DNA of 64,000 nt from Urechis unicinctus (lineage: Eukaryota; Annelida; Polychaeta; Xenopneusta; Urechidae), in contig CM067355.1 in NCBI GenBank assembly GCA_034190875.2, positions 34,348,614 through 34,412,613 on the forward strand, written 5' to 3'. Below the pieces are notes generated by a model, which saw nothing but the letters and a program-made list of their open reading frames with translations, did not search any database and was not told where the DNA came from. Positions within the stretch are counted from its first letter, which is position 1. Each line of letters starts with the position of its first letter. Position numbers and translations under genes: made by a program. Below, piece after piece: positions 24,966-36,405 of the stretch.

Positions 24966-25980
24966 GTGTATGAGCTGGCATCATATGAGCTACTGCGTGT
25001 AAGCTGACGAGTGCCGCCATGCGATGCGTCGAGGAGCGTCGCGACGCGGCGAGGAGCGTCGCCAGCAACGAGGACATCTGCTTCCGCATAAGATTTCGGC
25101 TGACACCAATCTACAGCTTAATGTCCGTGTGTGTGTGTGTGTGTGCATCGAATTATGGTCGTGTTTAGCAACTAGGCTATGTACGGCTAGCAGTGAGTGT
25201 GTAACTCTGAGGGTGGTCACTGCCAGGGAGCACGTCGTCCTCAGAGGATCTTTTACTTCCCTTTTAGAGATGGGACCGCCATTTGTACGTGATCATCCGA
25301 GTTACGAGTAACCAGCCAGGTTGTCCGGCGCAGACGGATCGCTTTTATACCACCCACCTCACCTCTGCCCCGCCACCCCTGTTGCCCACCTACCCCCGCC
25401 CCCTCACCCCTGTTCACCACCCATCCACCCCCGCCCCGCCACCCTAGTTGCCCACCCACCCCCGCCACTAAGGGGAGGCACTTCATAAGTTAATGAAGAA
25501 ATGAGGTGCCTTGCCGGACGCGTCGTTTTAAATGACGCAATTGGATTCGGAGTCTTAGAATGTTTCCATGGAGTCTTAGAATGTATGACGTTGTCACCAT
25601 GGATTGATTTGTAAGCCTTGACATTTAGAACACATGATAACTTTATAACAGTGTCATCACGTGATCTATCTAAGTGGGTCACGGGCCTGTCGGACGCTAT
25701 GTAACCAATGGCAACATTCAGTGAAATGACTGACAGGTCGGGGTAGCCATCACTAACTGGCGTCTCTAACGTCTACTAGGCGCCCCCTGCAGGCGCTACT
25801 GTGTATGACTCTCCCCCGGTTTCTTCATCAGAGATCGTTGAGAACCAATATGAACTTGGCCTCGCCTTCCTCAAAACACACAAACACTGACATTCTATAG
25901 CCTGTCATGCAACACGACTCTCGTCTTGGCTTCCATTGCAGGTTTTTAGATTGGGGACGGGTTCAATTATCTCTCGTTAC
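24966..25980. other. Unique sequence, part C-rich
   Basis: About 1 kb. (GT)n at 25,127-25,143; CACCCCTGTTGCCCACC-type C-rich degenerate repeats at 25,350-25,470; a CTCF-like motif at 25,779-25,793. No gene recognised. Confidence 0.55.
25779..25793 (-). promoter_or_regulatory. CTCF-like motif
   Basis: On the minus strand this reads CCTGCAGGGGGCGCC, one mismatch (T for A at position 3) from the familiar CCAGCAGGGGGCGCT-type core. CTCF is present in most bilaterians. Motif match only. Confidence 0.3.
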
Positions 25981-25982
25981 CA

Positions 25983-26042
25983 AATCTCTCTTTCTCTCTC
26001 TCTCTTTCTCTCTCTATCTCTCTCTCTCTCTTTCTCTCTCTT

Positions 26043-26116
<74 letters not shown>

Positions 26117-26162
26117 CCCTCTCTCTATATATATCTCTCTCTCACCTTTTCTCTCTCCCTCC
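25983..26162. repeat. (CT)n microsatellite
   Basis: About 180 bases of CT with CTTT and CCCT interruptions. Confidence 0.97.
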
Positions 26163-26728
26163 CCTGACCCTCACCCTTCACTAAATTGCTTTCCAAGTTT
26201 CCCATCTCAGGCGCTGCGACTAACGCACGCGCTGCACGTATCACATGTACGGTTAAGTTGACGTGATACAAGAAAGACACACTAACGCCGTGACGTGGGT
26301 GACGCACTAAGCCGTGACGTGGGTGCATACATCAGGGATGAGCGATGAATTCCCTCTTTGTCGCCCCACGGCCCAGTCTGATACATGCTCGTCGTTGTCA
26401 GACCTTCCTCCACTTCCCCCACCCCGTCGTTTTCTCAACAACCCCGCCCCTCTCGTGTTTGTCGTTGTTAGAACACCCCCTCCCCACCCCCCTCACCTAG
26501 AGACAACCTCTTCAAGTCGCTCAGTCCTCACGACCATCTCATTGGCATCCGTTAATAAGTCATCTCAACGTGTTGAAATCACAGATTAATCTGACCACGT
26601 GACTCAGCAAACAACCGGACCCGCAGTTTCAACAACTTGCTCTGGCCAGTAACGAGACGCCACTCGGGGGCTGTGTTGATCGCGCGGATAATCCCCCTGC
26701 TAATGTCGAACCAACTCGGGATAGCACA
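26163..26728. other. Unique sequence
   Basis: About 570 bases, no array or recognised gene. GTGACGTGGGTG-type short duplications at 26,290-26,325. Confidence 0.55.
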
Positions 26729-26853
26729 TAACGCGCTCTGTTGACCACCTCGGGATAGCACATAACGCGCTCTGTTGACATTCTTCTCAGCGACTTCAAC
26801 AATCCCAGGATAAGAAAAAGAACCTACGTCACGTGACGGGGATCGGTTTTATC
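26729..26853. repeat. Dispersed repeat, copy 1
   Basis: About 93% identical by eye to 31,930-32,058. Shared landmarks are ATAACGCGCTCTGTTGAC, CTTCTCAGCGACTTCAACAA and GATCGGTTTTATCC. Confidence 0.9.
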
Positions 26854-27083
26854 CGATCGTAATTGCGAGAAGCGAGTTTGTGCGCTCTCTTAATGAAGGT
26901 GCTTAACAGATAACGTGTTTGGAAAGTTCAATTGTCGATCGCATGTTAAACAATCAATAGGAGATTTAATGGGATGAAACGAATGGAAGATCTGTTTTCT
27001 CTCTTGTAAACGATTATTATAGATAACGTCGCTATGTACCCGACACTTCAAAGCCGATAGCAGGTCCCTGTTTGGACCAATCC
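26854..27083. other. Unique segment present only in copy 1 of the dispersed repeat
   Basis: About 230 bases bounded on both sides by ATCC; it is absent between the corresponding parts of the second copy near 32,058. Confidence 0.6.
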
Positions 27084-28825
27084 TGGTTAGAATTAATTCC
27101 CGTCGAGCGTGACCCTGGTCAAGACTAACTCCCATCAAGACTGATCCTGGTCAGGACTAATTCCCGTCACAGACAACTCACCCACTCAGTAACTTACCCC
27201 ATCAACTCATTCACAGACACCTCACCCACTCAGTAACTCACTCACCCCATCAACTCATTTCCAGACACCTCACCCACTCAATAACTCACCCCATCAACTC
27301 ATTCACAGACACCTCACCCACTCACCACTCACTCAGTAACTCACTCACCCACTCATAACTCACTCACCCCATTAACTCATTCACAGACACCTCACCCACT
27401 CAGTAACTCACTCACCCCATTAACTCATTCACAGACACCTCACCCACTCAGTAACTCACTCACCCCATCAACTCATTCACAGACACCTCACCCACTCAGT
27501 AATTCACTCACCACCCATTAACTCATTCACAGACACCTCACCCACTCAGTAACTCACTCACCCCCTCATTAACTCATTCACAGACACCTCACCCACTCAG
27601 TAACTCACTCACCCATCAACTCATTCACAGACACCTCACCCTCATTCACAGACCCACTCAGTAACTCACTCACCCCATTAACTCATTCACAGACACCTCA
27701 CCCACTCAGTAACTCACTCACCCAATCAACTCATTCACAGACACCTCACCCACTCAGTAACTCACTCACTCACACCCACTCAGTAACTCACTCTCACCCC
27801 CATTAACTCATTCACACACCTCACCCACTCAGTAACTCACTCACCCCATCAACTCATTCACAGACACCTCACCCACTCAGTAACTCTCACTCACCCCATT
27901 CATTCACAGACACCTCACCCACTCAGTAACTCACTCACCCCATTAACTCATCAACTCATTCACAGACACCATTAACTCATTCACAGACACCTCACCACTC
28001 AGTAACTCACTCACCCCATTAACTCATTCACAGACACCTCACCCACTCAGTAACTCACTCACCCCATTAACTCATTCACAGACACCTCACCCACTCAGTA
28101 ACTCACTCACCCCATCAACTCATTCACAGACACCTCACCCACTCAGTAATCACTCACCCCATCAACTCATTCACAGACAGACACCTCACCCACTCAGTAA
28201 CTCACTCACCCCATTAACTCATTCACAGACACCTCACCCACTCAGTAACTCACTCACCCCATCAACTCATTCACAGACACCTCACCCACTCAGTAATTCA
28301 CTCACCCCATTAACTCATTCACAGACACCTCACCCACTCAGTAACTCACTCACCCCATTAACTCATTCACAGACACCTCAACCACTCAGTAACTCACTCA
28401 CCCCATTAACTCATTCACAGACACCTCAACCACTCAGTAACTCACTCACCCAATCAACTCATTCACAGACACCTCACCCACTCAGTAACTCACTCACCCC
28501 ATTAACTCATTAACTCATTCACAGACACCTCACCCACTCAGTAATTCACTCACCCAATCAACTCATTCATTCACAGACACCTCACCCACTCAGTAACTCA
28601 CTCACCACATTAACTCATTCACAGACACCTCACCCACTCAGTAACTCACTCACCCAATCAACTCATTCACAGACACCTCACCCACTCAGTAACTCACTCA
28701 CCCCATTAACTCATTCACAGACACCTCACCCACTCAGTAACTCACTCACCCAATCAACTCATTCACAGACACCTCACCCACTCAGTAACTCACTCACCCA
28801 ATCAACTCATTCACAGACACATATT
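27084..28825. repeat. 32-bp fragment repeat then 48-bp minisatellite, about 35 copies
   Basis: GACTGATCCTGGTCAGGACT-type units (27,084-27,168, shared with 32,056-32,185) lead into CCACTCAGTAACTCACTCAC plus CATTCACAGACACCTCAC units of 48 bases. Several units are truncated or fused (27,340, 27,640, 27,770, 27,960). Confidence 0.96.
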
Positions 28826-29069
28826 CATGATATTAGTGAACTAGATGATGATGGAGACAATGATGATGATGATGATGATGATTCTGGTCGTATCAACTAA
28901 AATGTCGCTCGTCTCACAAATGATGTTGGTAGTTTATTTCACATGCAAAGTGCCCATCGTCGTGGTAACAGCATCCTTCTAGATAGCCTCCCATAACTTC
29001 CTGACCAACAAGAGCCCGTCTGGCGATTATTGATTTCAAGGATCGCCTGGACGTGTCGCTGCAGTATGT
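28826..29069. other. Unique spacer with (GAT)n
   Basis: (GAT)7-like run at about 28,858-28,881; otherwise unique. Confidence 0.6.
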
Positions 29070-30355
29070 CTGCCTGGGTGATATCATGGTAGCTACACTG
29101 GTACTGGGTGATATCATGGTAGCTACACTGGTACTGGGTGATGGTATGGTAGTTACATTGGTACTGGGTGATATCATGGTAGCTACACTGGTACTGGGTG
29201 ATATCATGGTAGCTAAACTGGTACTGGGTGATGGTATGGTAGTTACATTGGTACTGGGTGATATCATGGTAGTTACACTGGTACTGGGTGATGGTATGGT
29301 AGTTACACTGGTACTGGGTGATATCATGGTAGTTACACTGGTACTGGGTGATGGTATGGTAGTTACACTGGTACTGGGTGATGGTATGGTAGCTACACTG
29401 GTACTGGGTGATATCATGGTAGTTACACTGGTACTGGGTGATGGTATGGTAGTTACACTGGTACTGGGTGATGGTATGGTAGCTACACTGGTACTGGGTG
29501 ATGGTATGGTAGTTACACTGGTACTGGGTGATGGTATGGTAGTTACACTGGTACTGGGTGATGGTATGGTAGTTACACTGGTACTGGATGATGGTATGGT
29601 AGTTACACTGGTACTGGGTAATGGTATGGTAGTTACACTGGTACTGGGTGATGGTATGGTAGCTACACTGGTACTGGGTGATGGTATGGTAGTTACACTG
29701 GTACTGGGTGATGGTATGGTAGTTACACTGGTACTGGGTGATGGTATGGTAGTTATACTGGTACTGGGTGATGGTATGGTAGCTACACTGGTATTGGGTG
29801 ATGGTATGGTAGTTACACTGGTACTGGGTGATGGTATGGTAGTTACACTGGTACTGGGTGATGGTATGGTAGTTACACTGGTACTGGGTGATGGTATGGT
29901 AGCCACACTGGTACTGGGTGATGGTATGGTAGTTACACTGGTACTGGGTGATGGTATGGTAGCTACACTGGTACAGGGTGATGGTATGGTAGTTACACTG
30001 GTACTGGGTGATGGTATGGTAGTTACACTGGTACTGGGTGATGGTTTGGTAGCTACACTGGTACTGGGTGATGGTATGGTAGTTACACTGGTACTGGGTG
30101 ATGGTATGGTAGTTACACTGGTACTGGGTGATATCATGGTAGCTACACTGGTACTGGGTGATGGTGTGGTAGTTACACTGGTACTGGGTTATGGTATGGT
30201 AGCTGCACTGGTACTGGGTGATGGTATGGTAGTTACACTGGTACTGGGTGATGGTATGGTAGTTACACTGGTACTGGGTTATGGTATGGTAGCTACACTG
30301 GTACTGGGTGATGGTATGGTAGTTACACTGGTACTGGGTGATGGTATGGTGGATG
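29070..30355. repeat. 30-bp minisatellite, about 43 copies, phase-perfect
   Basis: GGTACTGGGTGATGGTATGG plus TAGTTACACT; every unit is exactly 30 bases with substitutions only. One plus-strand and two minus-strand frames stay open for more than 400 codons; one minus frame reads a Ser/Thr/Pro-rich 10-residue unit. The common variants (AGTTAC/AGCTAC and GGTATG/ATCATG) are non-synonymous in each open frame, which argues against coding. Confidence 0.97.
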
Positions 30356-30900
30356 TAATGTACCCGCAATAGCATGACGTAATGGTATTTATAAAGAAAC
30401 ATGGTGACACTATTGAATATATACAGAAACAGAGTGACGTTATGGTATAGGTAAAGAAACAAAGTGACGTCGGGGGACGACGTTGATAAGTTATGTATAA
30501 ACTGGATGATGCGAGGACGCAGCGGGGAGTCCGCGAATCGTGAGGTCTAGCATTCACCTGGCTCTCTTTTGCCGAATCAATCAACTCCTCGTTGTAAATT
30601 CTCATTTGGCTGGCATGCCAATTAGAGATGTGAGTGTTTGTTTTGGTGTAAAGAGGGCGCCGTGAGCGCGCTGTGTGACACCACATCATCACCATCATGA
30701 CCGCTAGGTTCCCAGCCAAAATAGATAGTAGCTTAATAACCCAACACTAAAGCCCTTTCACTGAGCTCCTTTGAATAAGTACAAAAGTCCCGCACTCTAA
30801 AAGCTGTTGATTGAGAGGGCGCGGCGATGTGTCAATACGCGTTGGGCGACCTCGCCTCGTAGTCTACGCTGTGAGGATGAATAGGCGTGGTAAGAGCTGG
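30356..30900. other. Unique sequence
   Basis: About 540 bases. A GTGACGTTATGGTA-type block repeats three times near 30,375-30,470. No gene recognised. Confidence 0.55.
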
Positions 30901-30904
30901 CCAT

Positions 30905-31885
30905 GGCAGGTAGTGAGTCTGTGACGGGAGGTAGGGAGTCTGTGACGGGAGGTGGGGAGTTTATAACGGGAGGTGGGGAGTCTGTGACGGTAGGTGGGGA
31001 GTCTGCGACGGGAGGTGGGGAGTTTATGACGGGAGATGGGGAGTCTGTGACGGGAGGTGGGGAGTCTGTGACTGGAGGTAGGGAGTCTGTGACGGGAGGT
31101 AGGGAGTCTGTGACGGGAGGTGGGGAGTTTATAACGGGAGGTGGGGAGTCTGTGACGGGAGGTGGGGAGTTTATAACGGGAGGTAGGGAGTCTGTGACGG
31201 GAGGTGGGGAGTTTAAAACGGGAGGTGGGGAGTTTATAACGGGAAGTGGGGAGTCTGTGACGGGAGGTGGGGAGTTTATAACGGGAGATGGGGAGTCTGT
31301 GACGGGAGGTGGGGAGTTTATGACGGGAGGTAAGGAGTCTGTGATCAGAGGTTGGGAGTTAATGACAGGAGGTGGGGAGTTTATGACGGGAGGTGGGGAG
31401 TTTATGACAGGAGGTGGGGAGTTTATGACGGGAGGTGGGAGTTTATGACGGGAGGTAGGCAGTCTGTGACGGGATGTTGGAAGTCTGTGACGGTAGGTAG
31501 GGAGTCTGTGACGGGATGTTGGAAGTCTGTGACGGTAGGTGGGGAGTCTGTGACGGGAGGTGGAGAGTTTATAACGAGAGGTGGGGAGTCTGTGACGGGA
31601 GTTGGGGAGTTTATAACGGGAGGTGGGGAGTCTGTGACGGGAGGTGGGGAGTCTGTGACGGGAGGTGGGGAGTTTATAACGGGAAGTGAGGAGTTTATAA
31701 CGGGAAATGGGGAGTCTGTGACGGGAGGTGGGGAGTTTATAACGGGAGATGGGGAGTTTATGACGGGAAGTGGAGTCTGTGACGGGAGGTGGGGAGTTTA
31801 TGACGGGAGGTGGGGAGTCTGTGACGGGAGGTGGGGAGTCTGTGACCGTAGGTGGGGAGTTTATGACGGGAGGTGACGGGGTGGG
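30905..31885. repeat. 21-bp minisatellite, about 46 copies
   Basis: ACGGGAGGTGGGGAGTCTGTG with an alternative ACGGGAGGTGGGGAGTTTATA unit. Frames stay open through the 7-codon period until single-base indels shift them near 31,440 and 31,770. Confidence 0.97.
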
Positions 31886-31929
31886 AAGTCTGTGACGAGA
31901 GATTGTGGGTTTGTGAAGTGAGACTGAGG

Positions 31930-32058
31930 TAAATAACGCGCTCGGTTGACACCTCGGGGTAGCGCATAACGCGCTCTGTTGACGTTCTTCTCAGCGACTT
32001 CAACAATCCCAGGATAAGAAATAGAACGTACGTCATGTGACAGGGATCGGTTTTATCC
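31930..32058. repeat. Dispersed repeat, copy 2
   Basis: Matches 26,729-26,853. Here GATCGGTTTTATCC joins directly to CTGGTCAGGACTAATTCC, lacking the 230 bases found after copy 1. Confidence 0.9.
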
Positions 32059-32185
32059 CTGGTCAGGACTAATTCCAGTCAAGACTGATCCTAGTCAGGA
32101 CTAATTCCTGTCAAGACTGATCCTGGTCAGACTTATTCCTGTCAAGACTGACCCTGGTCAGGACTTATTCCTGTCTAGACTGGTC
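32056..32185. repeat. 32-bp minisatellite, 4 copies
   Basis: AAGACTGATCCTGGTCAGGA plus a CTAATTCCTGTC tail; related to 27,084-27,168. Confidence 0.92.
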
Positions 32186-32224
32186 TCTTGCGTTCACAGC
32201 TTCGAGCCACTTATCTCAGTCACA

Positions 32225-32582
32225 TCCCTCTCACAGACCGCTCATTAACTCACGCACTCCTGACTCACTCACTCACTCACTGACTAACTAACTCACTGAC
32301 TCACTCGCTCACTCGCTCACTCAACCACGCATTCACTCAACCACACACTCACTCACTCCCTCGCTCACTCACTCATCTACTCCTCCCTTGCTCATTTACT
32401 AACTCACTCACTCACCTTCCTACTTACTCGTCCACTTACTCACTCACTCACTCACTCACTCACTCACTCACTCACTCACTCACTCACTCACTCACTCACT
32501 CACTCACTCACTCACTCATCCCCTCCTCACACACTCACTCATTCATTCAGCCACCCACCCACTCACTCACTCATGCACTTGC

Positions 32583-32656
<74 letters not shown>

Positions 32657-32677
32657 ACTCACTCAACAATTCACTCG

Positions 32678-32708
<31 letters not shown>

Positions 32709-32800
32709 CCTCACTCACTCACTCACTCACTCACTCACTCACTCACTCACTCACTCACTCACTCACTCACTCACTCATTCATTCATTCATTCATTAACTG
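32225..32800. repeat. (ACTC)n and (CT)n microsatellites
   Basis: ACTC tetranucleotides at 32,260-32,520, (CT)n at about 32,585-32,652, then (CTCA)n and (ATTC)n to 32,795. Confidence 0.97.
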
Positions 32801-32804
32801 TCTG

Positions 32805-32945
32805 AAACACCCGTCCACAAGCACACCTCTTGTCTCTACTCACAAGCACAACTCATCCACAAGCACGCCTCTTGTCTCTACTTACAAGCACAACTCATCC
32901 ACAAGCGCACCTCTTGTCTCTACTTACAAGCACTATTCATCCACT
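32805..32945. repeat. 42-bp minisatellite, 3 copies
   Basis: CCACAAGCACACCTCTTGTC followed by TCTACTTACAAGCACAACTCAT in shorter pieces. Confidence 0.9.
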
Positions 32946-33590
32946 GACAAGGAATGGATGAGCGCCAATCCTAAAGACTACATTATTCATTAGCTGATAC
33001 ATTATTCATTAGCTGATTCATTATTCATGAGGAGAAGCCGGTCGCGATGAATCAACCCGCAAGCAAAACATCGATTGATCAGCATCCTCACTCGCAGTGT
33101 ACAACCTGCACTAGTAATAACATCGTGTACCCACTAAGCTTATGGCGTCTTCGTGTACAATATGAGCTCAGGGCGTCATTGTGTACAACCTGCGCTCGTG
33201 GCGTCGTCGTGTACAAACTTGGCTTACAACGTCATCATGTAACATCTTAGCTAGTGACGCCATCGATCACAATTTAGGCTTTTGACGTCATCATGCACAC
33301 CCTGGGCTTGTGGCGTCGTCATGTAAACACTGGGCTTGTAACGTCATCTTCTATAGACTGAGCTCGTGACGTCGCAAAGGCCATTTTAACAAATTGTTGA
33401 GACCATGGTCATTTTATTAGCGGATTAGCCCGTGATTATCTAATCTGTGCATTTATTAATTTCGCTAATTTTTTTCTTCCACCCATGAGTTATGACCTCC
33501 TCTCTCTATTATTCTCCATTGTTCATGAGTAATAACCTCCCCTCTCCCCTCTCCGCTCGAGTCACATCTCACAGTCGTCTTTGCTCTCCC
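32946..33590. repeat. Degenerate repeats in mostly unique sequence
   Basis: ATTATTCATTAGCTGAT occurs three times (32,980-33,025); about 30-base units with GCTYRTGGCGTCGTCRTGTA occur at 33,105-33,375. The remainder is unique. Confidence 0.7.
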
Positions 33591-34020
33591 TGTCTGTAAA
33601 TCTCTTTCTCATTCACACACAATTTCTCTCTCATACTCGCTCTCTGTCTCTGTCTCTCTCTCCCTCTCTCTCTCCCTTTATCTCTTGTTCTCCCTCAGTT
33701 TCTCTCTCTCTCACTCTACATCTCTCACTCTACCTATCTCTCTTCCCCTCTTTCTCTATCACTCTCCCTATCTCTTGTCTCTCACTCTTTATCTCTCCCT
33801 CTATCTCCCTCACTCTGTATCCCATTTTTCTCTCCTCTCTCTCTCTCTCACCATTCACCTTTCTCTCTCTCTCTCACTCTTCATATCTCTCTCCCTCTCC
33901 CCTCTTTCTCTCTCTCTCCCTCTCTCTTTCCCCCTCTCTCACACCATTCATTTATCTATCCCTATCTCTCTGTCTCTCTGTCTGTCTGTCTCTCTCTCTC
34001 TGTCTCTCTCTCTTTCTTGT
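33590..34020. repeat. (CT)n-rich microsatellite region
   Basis: Long imperfect CTCTCT tract with CACT and CTAT interruptions. Confidence 0.96.
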
Positions 34021-34735
34021 TCCCTTTTTCGCCTACGCCCGACCCGCATTTCTCGTTCTATATATCTGTGTCTTGAAACATCGTGTCTTTCGATTCAGTC
34101 ATTCCGTTTGACCATGCTCTGTGGACCTCCAAAACTTCCCTTTAAACCTGATGACAAAACTCTCTAACCTACATGATCTGGTGCGGGTGCTGTCACTACT
34201 ACCCCTCCCCCTCCCCCTCGCCCACCTGCCCCCTGCCTCCCAGCGCCCACTCCCCTCTTCAGTCCCTAATCTATTTAGTTGTGTATGTTGACAAGGTCGA
34301 GTAAGCAGTGATTTTCCGCCTGACTGCCTACCACTAGCTCGATGATGCCTCTTCGTAACCTCTCTCTATAGCCTCCTCACCCTCAATGAGGAACCTTCTA
34401 TATACACCATGTGCCCTTAACCGTCTTCTCAATAAGGAACCCTCTCTTTACCCAATGCACCCTCAGCCGTCTTCTAAATTAGGAACCCTCTCTATACCTC
34501 AAGGGCCCTCAACCATCTCCTCAAAACAGAACTTCCTCAATACCTTCCCAACCAACTCCTAACTGAAGAACCTCTCCTTACCCCCTGCGCCCTAAACCAT
34601 CTCCTGAATACGAAACCTCCTCAATACCTTCCCAGCCATCTCCTCAGTGAGGAGCTCTTTATGTCCCTCTTGCGCCCTCAACCGTCTCCTGAATGGATGG
34701 ACCAGTAAGTAAGGGCCAGATTTACGGCTAAATAC
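34021..34735. other. Unique and weakly repetitive sequence
   Basis: C-rich block at 34,195-34,250. Degenerate units of about 55-60 bases containing GAACCCTCTCTATACC and CCCTCAACCGTCTCCT at 34,370-34,700. Confidence 0.6.
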
Positions 34736-35010
34736 TCAGAAATGGGTGAAGGTCAGGTATATAGGGGCTGGTTTAATATATAGGTGAAGGTCAGGATATA
34801 TGGGCTGGTTTAATATATGGGTGAAGGTCAGGTATATAGGGGCTGGTTTAATATATGGGTGAAGGTCAGGTATATAGGGACTGGTTTGATATATGGGTGA
34901 AGGTCAGGTATATAGGGGCTGGTTTAATATATAGGTGAAGGTCAGGTATATAGGGGCTGGTTTAATATATGGGTGAAGGTCAGGTATATAGGGGCTGGTT
35001 TAGTATAGGC
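34735..35010. repeat. 38-bp minisatellite, 7 copies
   Basis: AAGGTCAGGTATATAGGGGC plus TGGTTTAATATATGGGTG. Confidence 0.96.
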
Positions 35011-35017
35011 GCGGCCT

Positions 35018-35165
35018 GTGAAACCCTTTTCGGAGCTGCATAATATATATTTTGAAGGTTCCCTTTGAAAAGGGTTCATTTATTGTATCATATACTAGGG
35101 TTCAAAATTGAACCTTTAAAGGTTCCATACATTTTTGGGTTCTATGAAAAGCCTTGGGTGTTTAG
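35018..35165. mobile_element. Possible MITE-like fragment
   Basis: AT-rich block with several inverted short repeats: GAAACCCTTTTC against GAAAAGGGTTC, and the palindrome GGTTCAAAATTGAACC, followed by AAAGGTTCC and GGGTTCTATGAAAAGCC. The density of inverted GGTTC sequences suggests a hairpin-type DNA transposon remnant. No target-site duplication was established. Confidence 0.35.
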
Positions 35166-36289
35166 AGTGTATTAACTTGTTCTTTCCCACTCTATTCATG
35201 TGATTTGCAGTAACACTCCTTCCATGTCCTTCCATGTCGACTGGCTTCGATCATGTTTGTGTACACGGACACAGCTCCAGTTCAAAGTACGCGCTTTTCA
35301 TATTAATGTATGTATTGTGCGATGTGTCATGGGGAGGTTTTGAGATGTGCCATGGGGAGGTTTTGAGACGTACCATGTGTTGCTGCGCGTGAGATGACAT
35401 GAAGGCTTATGACGTCATCGACGTTGCCCCTTTGTCGGTGTCCAGCCAGCTGTTGCGCCGCCAAGTTCATCATTACAAACTGTCGGCAGTATTAACGTCG
35501 AGACGGGCTAGTGTGCATAGTCATTAAAACTACCAAACATGGCGTATTAAGTTACGTTGAAAAATGAGAAAACGTTTGAAAATTGTCCATGGATTCAGCT
35601 CGTTGATAACGACAAGAACTACTTAATTGATGCATAATTACTATGCACTGTACGTATCTACATTTTTCATCATTAATTACAACTCCGAAATGAAAAACAA
35701 AACAAAATACGAAAACTTTCATTTGTTACAACCCACTACGAAATGAAGACAAATGAAAATCCTCAAAGAAATATTTGGAACGCTCATTCTATTTAAAATG
35801 CTGGGTAAATTGATTGACAGATGGTATGTTTCTCGTCTATCTTTAGCGTCCAGCAGTTGGTCTGTCACGCGACAATATGTGATAATTAATACCGGAAGTG
35901 GTGTGGATGGAGGCGAGTTATAAGCTTGCTGGTTTTGTGTGATGCCAGGTTGTTTAGAACACATCAGAGCGGGATCTGAAGAACCTCGCTGATAGAAACA
36001 ATACTCGCCATCAACAACCACCCGTGTTGACCACGCCTCTGACCACCTCACGTCGACGTCACCAGGTGCGCGCCAAGCTCTCCTGGGGCGTGGAGTACGC
36101 AATCGCCTTTTTCCCATTTCACGGCCGTGACATACAACATCAGCTGGACCAAGCTACAGAGATTGCTTTTTCAGAATTTCATTCCGATCTTTCGCTGGCT
36201 TTAAGCTCCGCCCATTTCACAGCCTCCGCCCTCTTTTGCATATTTAATAATATCCCAGCCGAGCGACTGACCTGCGACGTCACATGAGA
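35166..36289. other. Unique sequence upstream of Frizzled
   Basis: About 1.1 kb with no sizeable array. TGACGTCA occurs at 35,410-35,417. AT-rich at 35,560-35,760. A plausible place for distal promoter elements of Frizzled. Confidence 0.5.
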
Positions 36290-36405
36290 ACGTCCTCTGA
36301 TTGGCTGTTGGAGCGCCAGTCGTTTTCCGTGTGAGTGGTTGCGGAGTGGGGGCGTGTGAAGCTGGGCGTATAATCCTCGCTGGAGGCCGGTCTGTTTCAT
36401 ACAAT
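36290..36405 (+). promoter_or_regulatory. Candidate core promoter upstream of Frizzled
   Basis: Seen in order: an inverted CCAAT box (GATTGGCT, 36,299-36,306), a GC-rich GGGGGCGTG box near 36,348, TATAAT at 36,369, and a TTTCATACA initiator-like sequence with its A at 36,399, 30 bases after the TATA-like element. The spacing is canonical for a TATA/initiator promoter. ACGTCA and a TTTTGCATATTTAAT sequence reminiscent of POU/octamer sites lie just upstream (36,230-36,285). This is a motif-based inference only. Confidence 0.35.

Noticed and set aside
27165..28825. CRISPR array
   Set aside because: Repeats are contiguous, without unique spacers of constant size, and the genome is animal. The same applies to all other arrays here.
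28914..30462. Minus-strand frames of 407 and 507 codons and a plus-strand frame of 439 codons over the 30-bp array
   Set aside because: Several frames on both strands cannot all be genes, and unit variants are non-synonymous in each. Kept as a finding, not as a gene.
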